64,000 nt of DNA from the NCBI GenBank assembly GCA_020853575.1, contig JADYYP010000075.1, positions 62,001-126,000 of the forward strand, read 5' to 3'. Both the position numbers and the translations under genes were made by a program. The notes under the pieces are model-generated. The model saw nothing but the letters and a program-made list of their open reading frames with translations. It had not been told where the DNA came from and did not search any database. Origin of the DNA: Planctomycetota bacterium. Lineage in GTDB: Bacteria; Planctomycetota; UBA1135; GCA-002686595. Positions 53,157-61,205 of the stretch are shown piece after piece. Position 1 is the stretch's first letter; the number at the start of each line of letters is the position of its first letter.

Positions 53157-54356
53157 TCAATCCGAGCGCGCGCTCTCGCCCTCGGGCGTCGTGAGCCCGG
53201 GAAGGCGCGCCGCTCTCCACTCCGCGTGCTGCGCGCGCGGCAAGTAGATCCGGAAGCGACCATCGAGGAACGGGAGCTTCTCCTCGCCGCGCACCTGCGC
53301 TCCGTCCTGGAGCCGCAGCATGTACCCCTTGTCCTGCTCGACGATCGCCAGCACGTCCGCGAACGCTCTTCGCTCGAGCTTTCCAGCGGAGTCGAAGTAC
53401 TCCAAGTGCACCTCGCGCATTTCCTCGCCGGTGACGCCGCCCAGCGACTTCACGCGCCAGTAGCCGTTCGCGGCGTCGGCGCGCAGCAGGCGATTGAGCG
53501 CCGCGCGCACGTAACTCAGATTCCAGCGGCCGTCGTCCTTGGGCGCTTCGAAGGTAGCGTCCCCGAACAACTCGCCCAGGGCCGCGACCCAGGGCATCGG
53601 ATCGGTGTCGTCGAGCACCATGCGACGCACCCCGCCGGCGATCACCGGTTGGTCGAGACGCGCCTCGACGCGGAACGCGATGCGCTCGCCGCCGCGCGTC
53701 TCGAAACCGTCCTCGAGCACGATCGTCAGCGTGCGCGCCGTGCGACTGCCTTCGAGCCGCAGCCGTTGCGCGCTGACGCTGCCGGCCAAGCGCCCGCGGT
53801 CGTCGAGCAGGCGGAACAGCACGGGTCCGATCCAACCGTCGCCCAACTGGCCAGCTTCGAGCAAGTCGACGCCGCGCACGCCCTCGATGTTGAACAAGGT
53901 GCGCAGCGAGCGCGCGATGTCCTTCTCGCGCGCGACCAGCTCCGGGTCGCGCTGTTCGGTCGCGGGCTCTTCCGTCCCCGCCGCGTCGGGAACTTCCGCG
54001 ACGAACGTGGGGGCCCCTTCGAGCGGCAATTCGAGGCTGCCCAACGAGGTCGTGAAGGCCAACCACTCGTGCTCGCGAGCCAGCCGCTTCTCCTGCTCAC
54101 GCGCCAGTTGCTCGCGCATCTCGGCGACCTCGCGCGCGTGGCGCTCGCAGTCGGCGCCAGCCACAGGCCGCGGCGCGGCGAGCGCCTCCCGCAACTGACG
54201 TTCGAGCTCGACCACGCGCGCCTGCGCGGCATCCAGGTCGGCGCGCAGGCCGCTGTCCGCAGCCGAGCCCGTGGGACTGGGCGTCTGCGGTCCGCAGGCC
54301 CAGGCGCACCACAGCCCCGCGACGAGCACGACGAGCAGGCCTCGATTCGAACTCAC
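53157..54356 (-). CDS. Exported coiled-coil protein of unknown function
   Basis: This is a 399-residue protein starting at GTG 54356, with a signal-like segment (GLLVVLVAGLWCAWACG) that may be a lipoprotein signal. A coiled coil follows at about 37-95 (LDAAQARVVELERQLREAL, REVAEMREQLAREQEK). The C-terminal about 280 residues are mixed alpha/beta with repeated charged beta strands (RLRLEGSRTARTLTIVLEDG, WRVKSLGGVTGEEMREVHLEYF) and have no family I know. It is the third of three exported-protein genes (55859 to 53157) that appear to be one unit: the gap to the middle gene is 19 nt. Confidence 0.65.
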   Translation of the reverse strand: MSSNRGLLVVLVAGLWCAWACGPQTPSPTGSAADSGLRADLDAAQARVVELERQLREALAAPRPVAGADCERHAREVAEMREQLAREQEKRLAREHEWLAFTTSLGSLELPLEGAPTFVAEVPDAAGTEEPATEQRDPELVAREKDIARSLRTLFNIEGVRGVDLLEAGQLGDGWIGPVLFRLLDDRGRLAGSVSAQRLRLEGSRTARTLTIVLEDGFETRGGERIAFRVEARLDQPVIAGGVRRMVLDDTDPMPWVAALGELFGDATFEAPKDDGRWNLSYVRAALNRLLRADAANGYWRVKSLGGVTGEEMREVHLEYFDSAGKLERRAFADVLAIVEQDKGYMLRLQDGAQVRGEEKLPFLDGRFRIYLPRAQHAEWRAARLPGLTTPEGESARSD

Positions 54357-54375
54357 TCTCGCTTCCACGGCGTGC

Positions 54376-55065
54376 CTAGCGCTGGGTCTTGGTGGCGGAG
54401 CCCGGCGGCGCTTCCGACGGCGTGAGCCCACTTTTCTTTCCGCCATCCGAGCCGGCGTCGAGCTGTGCCACGGGCAGCTCCAGATCCGCGCGCCGAACGC
54501 GCAGGTCTTCCAGGGCGACCTTTCGACCTTCGATGGCGAGCGCAACCCCGCCGTGGGGTCGACGTCCCCACAGGATCCACTCGTCGCGCGCTCCCTGCTG
54601 CACAGCGAGCGGCGTCGCCAGCAAGGTGCGCACGGGGTCCGACGGGCGGCCGTTCGCCTCCGCGGTGGCGATGCTCGTGAGCACCGCCGCTCCGTGCTCG
54701 TCCCCCACCTCCACGGTGCTCGCCGCGCGCCCCTCGTCCGCGCCCGGTCCCGACCACTCTCGCACCAGCCGCCATGGCTGCCCCTCGGCCAGGTTCAGGC
54801 GTTTGCGCAGCGCCTCGGCCTCGAACGCCTGGCGGCCGACGTCGGCGAACAGCGGAGTGAGCCGGTAGCTCGCCCGTCGCCCGTCGGGCGCGAGCTCGGT
54901 TCCACCAAAGCACAGGATCGACTGCTCTGGATCCGCCGCGCTGGGCGGCGCGTAGTCCAGCGGGTGCGACTGAGCGCGCCAGCGCACGACGACCGACGCG
55001 CCCGCGCCGAGCACGGCGGCCGCGAGGAACCACGCCACCAATCCCGGCGCGCGTCCGGCGCTCAC
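54376..55065 (-). CDS. Single-pass membrane protein of unknown function
   Basis: This is a 229-residue protein starting at GTG 55065, which overlaps the upstream stop by 4 nt. One hydrophobic segment is at about 8-27 (LVAWFLAAAVLGAGASVVV). The rest is extracytosolic, with strands such as ASYRLTPLFADVGRQAFEAEA and PHGGVALAIEGRKVALEDLRVR. No motif recognised. It is the middle gene between a HEAT-repeat gene and the coiled-coil gene at 53157; its tight coupling suggests the three act together in the envelope. Confidence 0.6.
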   Translation of the reverse strand: MSAGRAPGLVAWFLAAAVLGAGASVVVRWRAQSHPLDYAPPSAADPEQSILCFGGTELAPDGRRASYRLTPLFADVGRQAFEAEALRKRLNLAEGQPWRLVREWSGPGADEGRAASTVEVGDEHGAAVLTSIATAEANGRPSDPVRTLLATPLAVQQGARDEWILWGRRPHGGVALAIEGRKVALEDLRVRRADLELPVAQLDAGSDGGKKSGLTPSEAPPGSATKTQR

Positions 55066-55859
55066 TTCTTGTCCCAATCTTCCTTCTTGTTCTTGTTCCA
55101 CCAACGCTGCCAGGCCTCGGGAGCGTGCTCCTCGACGCCGGTCAGCCTCTGCAGCGTGGTCACGATCGGTGCCGCGATCGTGTCGTAGCGCTCCTTGGCG
55201 ATCAGGTCGTTGGCGTTGGTGTCGACCTGGCCCTTGACCGACGTCAGGAGCTTGAGCAACGCCTCGAACGTCGACTTGCGCAGCTTGAGATCGATGCCGG
55301 CGTACTCGCCGAGCGCCTCGGCCGCCGCGGCTTGGATCTTGGCGTTCTCGTCGTTCAAGAGGTTGATCAAGGGCTCGCGCCCGGCCTCCGCCTTGGTCTT
55401 GCCCAGCTTGAGGATCAGGATGCGCTGCAGCGCGAGGTCCTTGCGATGCGCCTTGTCTCCGATCCACTTGAGGAACACCGGCACGCACTCCGGCGCCATC
55501 TCACCCAGAGCGGTCGCGGCGGCGATGAACAGCTTGTTCTCGCGCACGCCGTTCTCGTCCTCCTGGCGCTTCTCGGTGAAGCACTTGTCGAGTTGCTTGA
55601 CGACCGCGGCGCGATCCTTCGGACCACAATTGGGGAAGTCCTGGACGAGCTTGTCGATCACGCCGATGGCCTCGGTGTCTTCCTTGCCGCGCTTGCCGGC
55701 GTGGGCGCCGAGCTTGTCGAGCAGCTCCTTGACCTCGGGCCGATTGTCGACCGGACCTTGCTGCGCAGCGCCGGCCTGCGGCGCGAAGCGCGGGGCGGAT
55801 GTGGCCGGAAGCACACAGGCGAACGAAACGAGCACAGCGGACAAGATGGACTTGGACAT
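55062..55859 (-). CDS. Exported HEAT-repeat-like protein
   Basis: This is a 265-residue protein with a signal peptide at 1-20 (SILSAVLVSFACVLPATSA). Helical repeats follow, resembling HEAT/PBS units: RPEVKELLDKLGAHAGKR, LFIAAATALGEMAPECVPVFLKWI, GREPLINLLNDENAKIQAAA and EALGEYAGIDLKLRKSTFEALLKLL. It ends WNKNKKEDWDKK, a tail often seen in planctomycete HEAT-repeat exports. Probably a protein-protein binding scaffold in the periplasm. It is the first of the three exported-protein genes, downstream of pabB by 42 nt. Confidence 0.75.
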   Translation of the reverse strand: MSKSILSAVLVSFACVLPATSAPRFAPQAGAAQQGPVDNRPEVKELLDKLGAHAGKRGKEDTEAIGVIDKLVQDFPNCGPKDRAAVVKQLDKCFTEKRQEDENGVRENKLFIAAATALGEMAPECVPVFLKWIGDKAHRKDLALQRILILKLGKTKAEAGREPLINLLNDENAKIQAAAAEALGEYAGIDLKLRKSTFEALLKLLTSVKGQVDTNANDLIAKERYDTIAAPIVTTLQRLTGVEEHAPEAWQRWWNKNKKEDWDKK

Positions 55860-55901
55860 GGCGTGAAACCGAAGCGCCAAAAGCGGCGTCGTCGGCCATT
55901 C

Positions 55902-57299
55902 CTAGGCTATCGGTCCGAGGCGGCCGAGGCGACATTCCCCCTCGGGTTGGAGCGCGGCGATCAAACCCGCGGCCTTGTCCAAGGTCTCGCGCTCCTCGGC
56001 TCGGGCCAGCGACGACCAGGTGATGCCGCCGCCGACGCGGAACGAAACCTCGCCGCGGCCGCTGGCACCCGGGCGCGGTCGCCACAGAAGCGTGCGGATC
56101 AGGATGTTGAAGGCTGCCTGGCCACGGGTGTCGACGAAGCCCAGCGATCCGCAGAAAAAGCCGCGCCCCTCGCCCTCCAGGTCCGCGATCACGTCCATCG
56201 CGCTGAGCTTGGGTGCGCCGGTCACCGAACCACCGGGAAACAGCGCGGCCAGCACGTCGCACGCGTCGAGACCCGGCCGGATGTCCGCCACGACGTCGGC
56301 CATGGTGTGGTGCACGCGCGCCAAGCTCGCCACGTGCGGGAAGTCCTCGACCCACACGCCCCCCGCGCGCGCGATACGCCCCAGGTCATTGCGCTCGAGA
56401 TCGACGATCATGGCGAGCTCCGCGCGGTCCTTTTGGCTCGCCAACAACGCGCGCTTGGCGCGCTCGTCCTCGAGCGCGTCGACCTGACGGGCGGCAGTGC
56501 CCTTGATCGGCCGCGTGCGCGCCCGACCACTCGCGGATTCGAACTCGAACAGCAGCTCCGGCGACGCGGAGAGCAGCGCGCCCTGCTCGAAGGCCGCGAA
56601 ACCCATGTACGGCGCCGGATTGACCTCTCGCAGGCGCGCATACCAGTCGACCGGCGCGCCCTCCACCTCGCACGTGAAGCGGTGCGCCAGGTTCGCCTGG
56701 TAGAGCTCGCCGCGCGAGATCGACGCGCGGCAGCGCTCGACTCGCGCGCAGTGCTCGTCCGCGTTGACGCAGCGTCCGAGGACGCCGGCCTTGAGCGCCG
56801 TCGCGGGGCGCGCGCGCCCGAGCTCGTGCATGATGCGCTCCCGGCGCCGGTCGAGCGCTTGGCGTGCGTCGCCTGGCGTGTCGCCCAACACCAGCCAAGT
56901 GCGGCGTGAGCGCTCGTCGCGCACCAGAAAGTCGCAATACACGCCGCCGATCAACGGCGCGAAGCCAAAGGGCTCGGGCGCGCACTGCACGCCGCGCTCG
57001 CCGAGCACTCCGAGGTCGTACGCGAAGGCGCCCAGGAAGCCGCCGTGGAACGGCCCGGGGAGCGCGTCGCCGGCCTCGAACACCAGATTCCGCAGCGCGA
57101 GCCGCGGGGCAAGCACGCCGGCGGCGGATTCGAGCGCGATGTCCAGGGGATCGAAGCCCAACACGCTCCAGGTGCGAGGATCTCCGGCCGCGCTGTCGAG
57201 CAACACCGGACGCTCGTGTTCGCGCAGCTGACCGAGCGCGCTGAACAGCTCGACGTCACCGATCTCGAGCACGCGCGGCCGGAAGCGCCGGACACGCAT
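55902..57299 (-). CDS. pabB: Aminodeoxychorismate synthase component I
   Basis: This is a 465-residue chorismate-binding enzyme. The C-terminal catalytic domain contains PIKGTAARQ, where Lys marks aminodeoxychorismate synthase (anthranilate synthase has PIAGT). It also has ASPELLFEF, AELAMIVDLERNDLGRIA, LFPGGSVTGAPKLSAMDVI and FRVGGGITWSS. The N-terminal domain is short but present (FGFAPLIGGVYCDF). It makes 4-amino-4-deoxychorismate for folate with glutamine- or ammonia-derived nitrogen; no pabA or pabC is adjacent. The ATG at 57299 overlaps the MFS stop (TGATG). Confidence 0.92.
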   Translation of the reverse strand: MRVRRFRPRVLEIGDVELFSALGQLREHERPVLLDSAAGDPRTWSVLGFDPLDIALESAAGVLAPRLALRNLVFEAGDALPGPFHGGFLGAFAYDLGVLGERGVQCAPEPFGFAPLIGGVYCDFLVRDERSRRTWLVLGDTPGDARQALDRRRERIMHELGRARPATALKAGVLGRCVNADEHCARVERCRASISRGELYQANLAHRFTCEVEGAPVDWYARLREVNPAPYMGFAAFEQGALLSASPELLFEFESASGRARTRPIKGTAARQVDALEDERAKRALLASQKDRAELAMIVDLERNDLGRIARAGGVWVEDFPHVASLARVHHTMADVVADIRPGLDACDVLAALFPGGSVTGAPKLSAMDVIADLEGEGRGFFCGSLGFVDTRGQAAFNILIRTLLWRPRPGASGRGEVSFRVGGGITWSSLARAEERETLDKAAGLIAALQPEGECRLGRLGPIA

Positions 57300-58618
57300 C
57301 ACGCAGCCGTCCGCGCTCCGCCGAGGAAGCTCTCCGCATAGCGCCGGTGATAGACCCACGCAATCGCGGCCGCGACGACCAATAGAGACGCGGACACGAA
57401 GAACGGAACCCGCGGGCCGTAATGGTCGAATACCAACCCAGCCATCGCCGGGCCGAGCATGCGTCCCAGGCTGGCGAGCGACTGTTGCAGCCCCAGGAAT
57501 GCTCCCTGCTGTTCCGCGGGTGAAGCGCGCGAGACGAGAGCGCTGACCGAAGGCGTGTTGATGCCGAACCCGAAGGGCATGATCACGCAGCCGACGATCA
57601 CCAGCGTGAAGCTCGGAGCGCTGCCCACGATGGCCAGCCCCAGCCCGAGGAGCAGCGGACCGACGACGGCCAGGCGCGTCTCGCCGAAACGCGGAACCAG
57701 TCGCCGAATGAAACCGCCCTGGATCACCGCCGAAATCAGGCCCACGACGAACAGGTAGCGCCCGGCGTAGCGCGCCGCGGCGAAGGTCTCGTCGCGCGTC
57801 GCGTGCTCGATCGCTTGGCTCATCCCGAAGTACGTGGGGAACTTCGCCAGGCCGAAGAACAGGAACATGCTCTCGAAGGCCGAGAACGAAACGATGGCGA
57901 GGAACCCAGTGAACAACACCGTGCCGATGCGCGGGTCAGCCCATGCAGCGCGCAGCTCGACGAAGCTGAAGGCGCGCGACACCCGCCGAGCTCCCCGCTT
58001 GGGCTCGCTCAACTTGAGGTAGCCGAACAGCGCCGCGGCGAACGACAGACACGATGCCACCACTCCCGGGTAGTGGATCGAGAGCCCCGAAAGCTCGCCT
58101 CCGATCCAGGGTCCGATGGTGAAGCCCATCCCGAAGGCCGCACCGATCAGCCCCATGCCCTTGGCGCGATTCTCGGGCGTCGTCACGTCGGCGATGTAGG
58201 CGCTGGCGGTCGAGACGTTGGCCCCGAAGAAACCGGCGCAGATGCGCGAAACGAACAGCACGGCGAGCGTGCGGTGATCGAGATCTCCCGGCAGGGCCCC
58301 CTCGAGCGCCAGGGCCACCTCGTCGGCGAAGGCGAACAGCAGGTACGAGAAGCCCGTCCCGACCAGACCTCCGATCAGCACCGGTCGCCGTCCGATGCGG
58401 TCCGACACGCGGCCCCACATGGGCGCGAACAGGAACTGCATCCCGGAGAAGCACGAGAACAGAAGCGACAGCGTGAACCCGCTGGCGCCGTAGGCCTTGG
58501 AGTAGATCGGCAGGAGCGGGATGACGATCCCGAAGCCCAACAGGTCGATGAAGACCGCCAGGAACACGAACAGGAGCGGTGATCGCCCTGCGCCGTGCGC
58601 GGGTGCGGGGTGGGACAT
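57299..58618 (-). CDS. MFS transporter (TetA-like multidrug/drug efflux type)
   Basis: This is a 439-residue, 12-helix transporter. Motif A GRVSDRIGRRPVLIGG lies after TM2 (residues about 70-85), and LPIYSKAYGASGF in TM1/2 and SAFGMGFTIGPWIGG-like (GAAFGMGFTIGPWIGG) in TM5 match the TetA/MdtG drug-efflux group. The conserved motif C region in TM5 indicates an antiporter that exports. Its stop codon overlaps the pabB start, so the two are probably cotranscribed. Substrate not predictable. Confidence 0.9.
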   Translation of the reverse strand: MSHPAPAHGAGRSPLLFVFLAVFIDLLGFGIVIPLLPIYSKAYGASGFTLSLLFSCFSGMQFLFAPMWGRVSDRIGRRPVLIGGLVGTGFSYLLFAFADEVALALEGALPGDLDHRTLAVLFVSRICAGFFGANVSTASAYIADVTTPENRAKGMGLIGAAFGMGFTIGPWIGGELSGLSIHYPGVVASCLSFAAALFGYLKLSEPKRGARRVSRAFSFVELRAAWADPRIGTVLFTGFLAIVSFSAFESMFLFFGLAKFPTYFGMSQAIEHATRDETFAAARYAGRYLFVVGLISAVIQGGFIRRLVPRFGETRLAVVGPLLLGLGLAIVGSAPSFTLVIVGCVIMPFGFGINTPSVSALVSRASPAEQQGAFLGLQQSLASLGRMLGPAMAGLVFDHYGPRVPFFVSASLLVVAAAIAWVYHRRYAESFLGGARTAA

Positions 58619-58729
58619 GCGCAGGGGAGTCTATCGGGGAGGCGCCAGCGGAACGAGTTTCCCGGTCCTGCGAGCGCCGCAGTCGGGCCTCTGTCCCCGC
58701 CGTCGCGTTTCGGCCGATACACCTGCGCC

Positions 58730-59182
58730 ATGAATTCGAAGCTCAGTCTGGGAGTGTTGCTCGCCGTCGCCGTCACCGGACTCGCCTGGGCCGGCTTGCC
58801 GCCCGCACAAGACGCCAACGCCAAGCTCGAGGCGCTGGAGAAGGACGTGCTCGCGCTGCGCGAGGAGCTGAGCGCGCTCAAGTCCAAGGCGGAGAACGAG
58901 ACAGCCAAGGAGCTCGCCAAGCAGCGCGCCGAAATCGACCAGTTGCTCGCGTGGGGGCGCGCGCAAGCGCGCGCAGCCGGCGCGCTCCAAGCTGTGCTCG
59001 CCGATGCCCGGGAGAAGGGCTTCGTCGCCGGTATCAACCCCGATTCGCGCACCGTGCTGCTCGACGGTTTCCACGCGCTCGCGGAGGCGACCAAGTCCGG
59101 CCTGCCTGAAGAGCCCGCGCCGCCCGCGCCCGCGAAGAAGCAGCTGCCCGCGCGACGCGCGCCAACTCCGGCGAAGCACTGA
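58730..59182 (+). CDS. Small exported coiled-coil protein
   Basis: This is a 150-residue protein with a signal peptide at 1-22 (LGVLLAVAVTGLAWAG). A charged helix follows at about 30-80 with heptad-like spacing (NAKLEALEKDVLALREELSA), then a Pro/Ala/Lys-rich tail (PEEPAPPAPAKKQLPARRAP). No enzymatic motif. It is separated by 111 bp from the divergent MFS gene. Family unknown. Confidence 0.65.
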   Translation: MNSKLSLGVLLAVAVTGLAWAGLPPAQDANAKLEALEKDVLALREELSALKSKAENETAKELAKQRAEIDQLLAWGRAQARAAGALQAVLADAREKGFVAGINPDSRTVLLDGFHALAEATKSGLPEEPAPPAPAKKQLPARRAPTPAKH

Positions 59183-59249
59183 GGCGCCGGGGACCCGGAG
59201 CCCCGGAGCACGAGTGACAGCACGCGCCGCGCGCGCCACAATCGCGCGC

Positions 59250-59642
59250 ATGGTTCGACGCTCGTTCACGCCTGCGCAGGCAAACCGCACGCTTCCATTG
59301 GTTCGGCGCATCGTCGCGGACCTGCTCGCGCGCGGACAGGAATTGCGCAAGCTCGCGCCGCGCCACGCCGAAGGTCAGACGCGAGCGCGCCTGGGAGTGC
59401 TCGAGGCCGAGATTCGCGATCTGGTGCACGAACTCGAGCAAATCGGCTGCGACTACAAGGATTTCGCGTTCGACAAGGGCCTGGTCGATTTCCCGGGCGA
59501 GATCGACGGACGCACGGTGCTCTTGTGCTGGCGCAGCGACGAGCCGCGTGTGCAGTGGTACCACGCGCCCGAGGCTGGCTTCGCCGGACGCACGCCGATC
59601 CCCGAGGCGCTGTTGCGCGAAGGCGACGAGGCGCCGCGCTGA
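59250..59642 (+). CDS. DUF2203 family protein
   Basis: This is a 130-residue protein. It starts RRSFTPAQANRTLPLVRRIVADLLARGQELRKL, has a helical hairpin, and ends in DFAFDKGLVDFPGEIDGRTVLLCWRSDEPRVQWYHAPEAGFAGRTPIPE. This order (helical N-terminus, GLVDFP, CWR..E..I.WyH...GFxGR.P) is the signature of DUF2203, a family of unknown function found in many Gram-positives, planctomycetes and cyanobacteria. The stop overlaps the start of the recombinase gene (TGATG). There is no clue to a biochemical role. Confidence 0.85.
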   Translation: MVRRSFTPAQANRTLPLVRRIVADLLARGQELRKLAPRHAEGQTRARLGVLEAEIRDLVHELEQIGCDYKDFAFDKGLVDFPGEIDGRTVLLCWRSDEPRVQWYHAPEAGFAGRTPIPEALLREGDEAPR

Positions 59643-60745
59643 TGGCTCGCGCGCGCGGTTCGGCGCGAGCTGCGTCCGAGCGCGGTGTCGACCCCGCGCT
59701 CGCGTCCACCGCGGACCACGATCGACTCGAGCGGTCGGACGATTCCCAAGCGCTGAATCCGCTGGCGCGCGATGTCGAGGCGTTCTTGGCGCAGCGCGCG
59801 GCGACACGCGGCGCCTCGGAGCACACCTTGCGCGCGTATCGGGCCGACCTGCTCGAACTGGTCGCGCACTGCGCCGCGCTCGAGATCACCGATCCCCGTG
59901 AAGTGACCGCGCGCACACTGCGCGGGTTCCTGTACGCGCTCGACGAACGCGGGCTCGCGCGCCCGTCGATCCAGCGCAAGCTCTCCGCGGCGCGCTCGTA
60001 CTTCCAATGGTTGCTCGAGCGCGGTCGCATCGAGAGTCATCCTGGTCGGGCGCTGCGCACGGGCCGGCGCGCGAAGCGCCTGCCCGGAGCGGCCGAGGCA
60101 CTCGAGATCGACGCGCTGATCGAAGCCTGCGACGCCGAGACTCCGCTCGGGCGCAGGGACAGGGCCCTGCTCGAGTTCGTGTATTCCGCTGGAACGCGCG
60201 CGGCCGAGACGGTGTCGTTGGACACCACCGACATGGACCTGGCGCGCGGAATCGCGCGCGTCCGCGGGAAGGGACGCAAGGAGCGCCTCGTCGCGATCGG
60301 TTCGCGCGCGCGCGCCGCGCTCGAAGCCTACCTCTCCGACCCGCACCGGCCACGGCCTTCGCCGCGTGCACCACTGGCAGTGTTCCTCAACGCACGTGGA
60401 GGTCGCCTGACCACGCGCTCTTTGGGGCTGATCGTCGACGCGGCGGCGCGACGCGGGGGGCTCAAGCGCCACGTGCATCCGCACATGCTGCGCCACAGTT
60501 TCGCGACGCATCTGCTCGACCGCGGTGCCGACCTGCGCTCGGTGCAGGAGCTCCTGGGCCACGCGCACTTGACCAGCACCCAGATCTACACTCACGTATC
60601 GATCGAGCGCCTGCGGCAGGTCTACGAGCAGGCCCACCCACTGTCCGGCGCCCGCGATTCCCAGCGCTCTCGGCGCTCGCCTTCCGCGCAATCGACACCG
60701 TCGCCAACCGGCGAACCACACCGGCCGCCGAAGGCCAGAGAGTAG
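59642..60745 (+). CDS. Tyrosine recombinase, XerC/XerD-like
   Basis: This is a 367-residue recombinase. The N-terminal SAM-like DNA-binding domain is at about 42-132 and the catalytic domain at about 150-335. All catalytic residues are present: Arg186 (SAGTRAAET), Lys210 (VRGKGRKER), His281 and Arg284 (HMLRHSFATH), His307 (LGHAHL) and Tyr316 (QIYTHVS). About 40 N-terminal and 30 C-terminal residues go beyond the usual about 300 of XerC/D. It probably resolves chromosome dimers at dif; it could also serve an integrated element. A 143-bp direct repeat and tRNA-Glu lie just downstream. Confidence 0.9.
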   Translation: MARARGSARAASERGVDPALASTADHDRLERSDDSQALNPLARDVEAFLAQRAATRGASEHTLRAYRADLLELVAHCAALEITDPREVTARTLRGFLYALDERGLARPSIQRKLSAARSYFQWLLERGRIESHPGRALRTGRRAKRLPGAAEALEIDALIEACDAETPLGRRDRALLEFVYSAGTRAAETVSLDTTDMDLARGIARVRGKGRKERLVAIGSRARAALEAYLSDPHRPRPSPRAPLAVFLNARGGRLTTRSLGLIVDAAARRGGLKRHVHPHMLRHSFATHLLDRGADLRSVQELLGHAHLTSTQIYTHVSIERLRQVYEQAHPLSGARDSQRSRRSPSAQSTPSPTGEPHRPPKARE

Positions 60746-60746
60746 G

Positions 60747-60889
60747 TGCGCGCATGCGTCGGGACGCCTTGGCGTCCCGGCGAGCGGATCCCCTGTGCTC
60801 GAGTCCGCTCGAGCACAAGCGGGATCCCCGCGCGGGGACCTCGACACCTCGCGAGCGCAGCGAGCGAGTGGAGTGGTGATCCCAAGGGG
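60747..60889 (+). repeat. 143-bp direct repeat, copy 1 (contains a copy of a tRNA-Glu 3' end)
   Basis: It is identical to 60912-61054 at 142 of 143 positions by eye. It contains strong palindromes, including 8-bp arms at 60761-60768/60771-60778 and 10-bp arms at 60094-type spacing within the unit (60794-60803/60808-60817). The last 15 or so bases equal the 3' end of tRNA-Glu including CCA. The unit period is 165 bp. Confidence 0.85.
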
Positions 60890-60911
60890 GTAAGCCGCGG
60901 CGTGCGCGCTC

Positions 60912-61054
60912 TGCGCGCATGCGTCGGGACGCCTTGGCGTCCCGGCGAGCGGATCCCCTGTGCTCGAGTCCGCTCGAGCACAGGCGGGATCCCCGCGCGG
61001 GGACCTCGACACCTCGCGAGCGCAGCGAGCGAGTGGAGTGGTGATCCCAAGGGG
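60912..61054 (+). repeat. 143-bp direct repeat, copy 2 (runs into tRNA-Glu)
   Basis: This is the second copy of the repeat at 60747-60889, differing at one base by eye. Its end at 61039-61054 is the real 3' end of the tRNA-Glu gene. The pair forms a tandem duplication with 22-bp spacer, downstream of the tRNA in its own transcription direction. Confidence 0.85.
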
Positions 61055-61116
61055 ATTTGAACCCCTGTCGCCAGGATGAAAACCTGGTGTCCTAGGCCGG
61101 GCTAGACGATGGGACC
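61039..61116 (-). tRNA. tRNA-Glu (anticodon UUC)
   Basis: This is a complete cloverleaf on the minus strand. The acceptor stem pairs seven bases with one G-U. The anticodon loop reads TTTTCAT with TTC between 5-bp CCAGG/CCTGG arms. The T arm has AGGGG-TTCAAAT-CCCCT. CCA is encoded (61039-61041). Without CCA it is 61042-61116. The 5' end is GGTCCCATCGTCTAGC, a typical Glu tRNA start. A near-exact repeat of the 3' end lies 165 bp downstream. Confidence 0.93.
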
Positions 61117-61205
61117 ACCTAGGGCTCGCTTCCCGACCTTTCGGACGAGAAGGGCGGCAAAAGTACAGGCCGCAGTTGGTGCTGTCAACGCGCCAAGCTG
61201 GACTT

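Noticed and set aside
60747..61054. Direct repeats as a CRISPR array
   Set aside because: There are only two units, of 143 bp each, with a 22-bp spacer and no cas genes.
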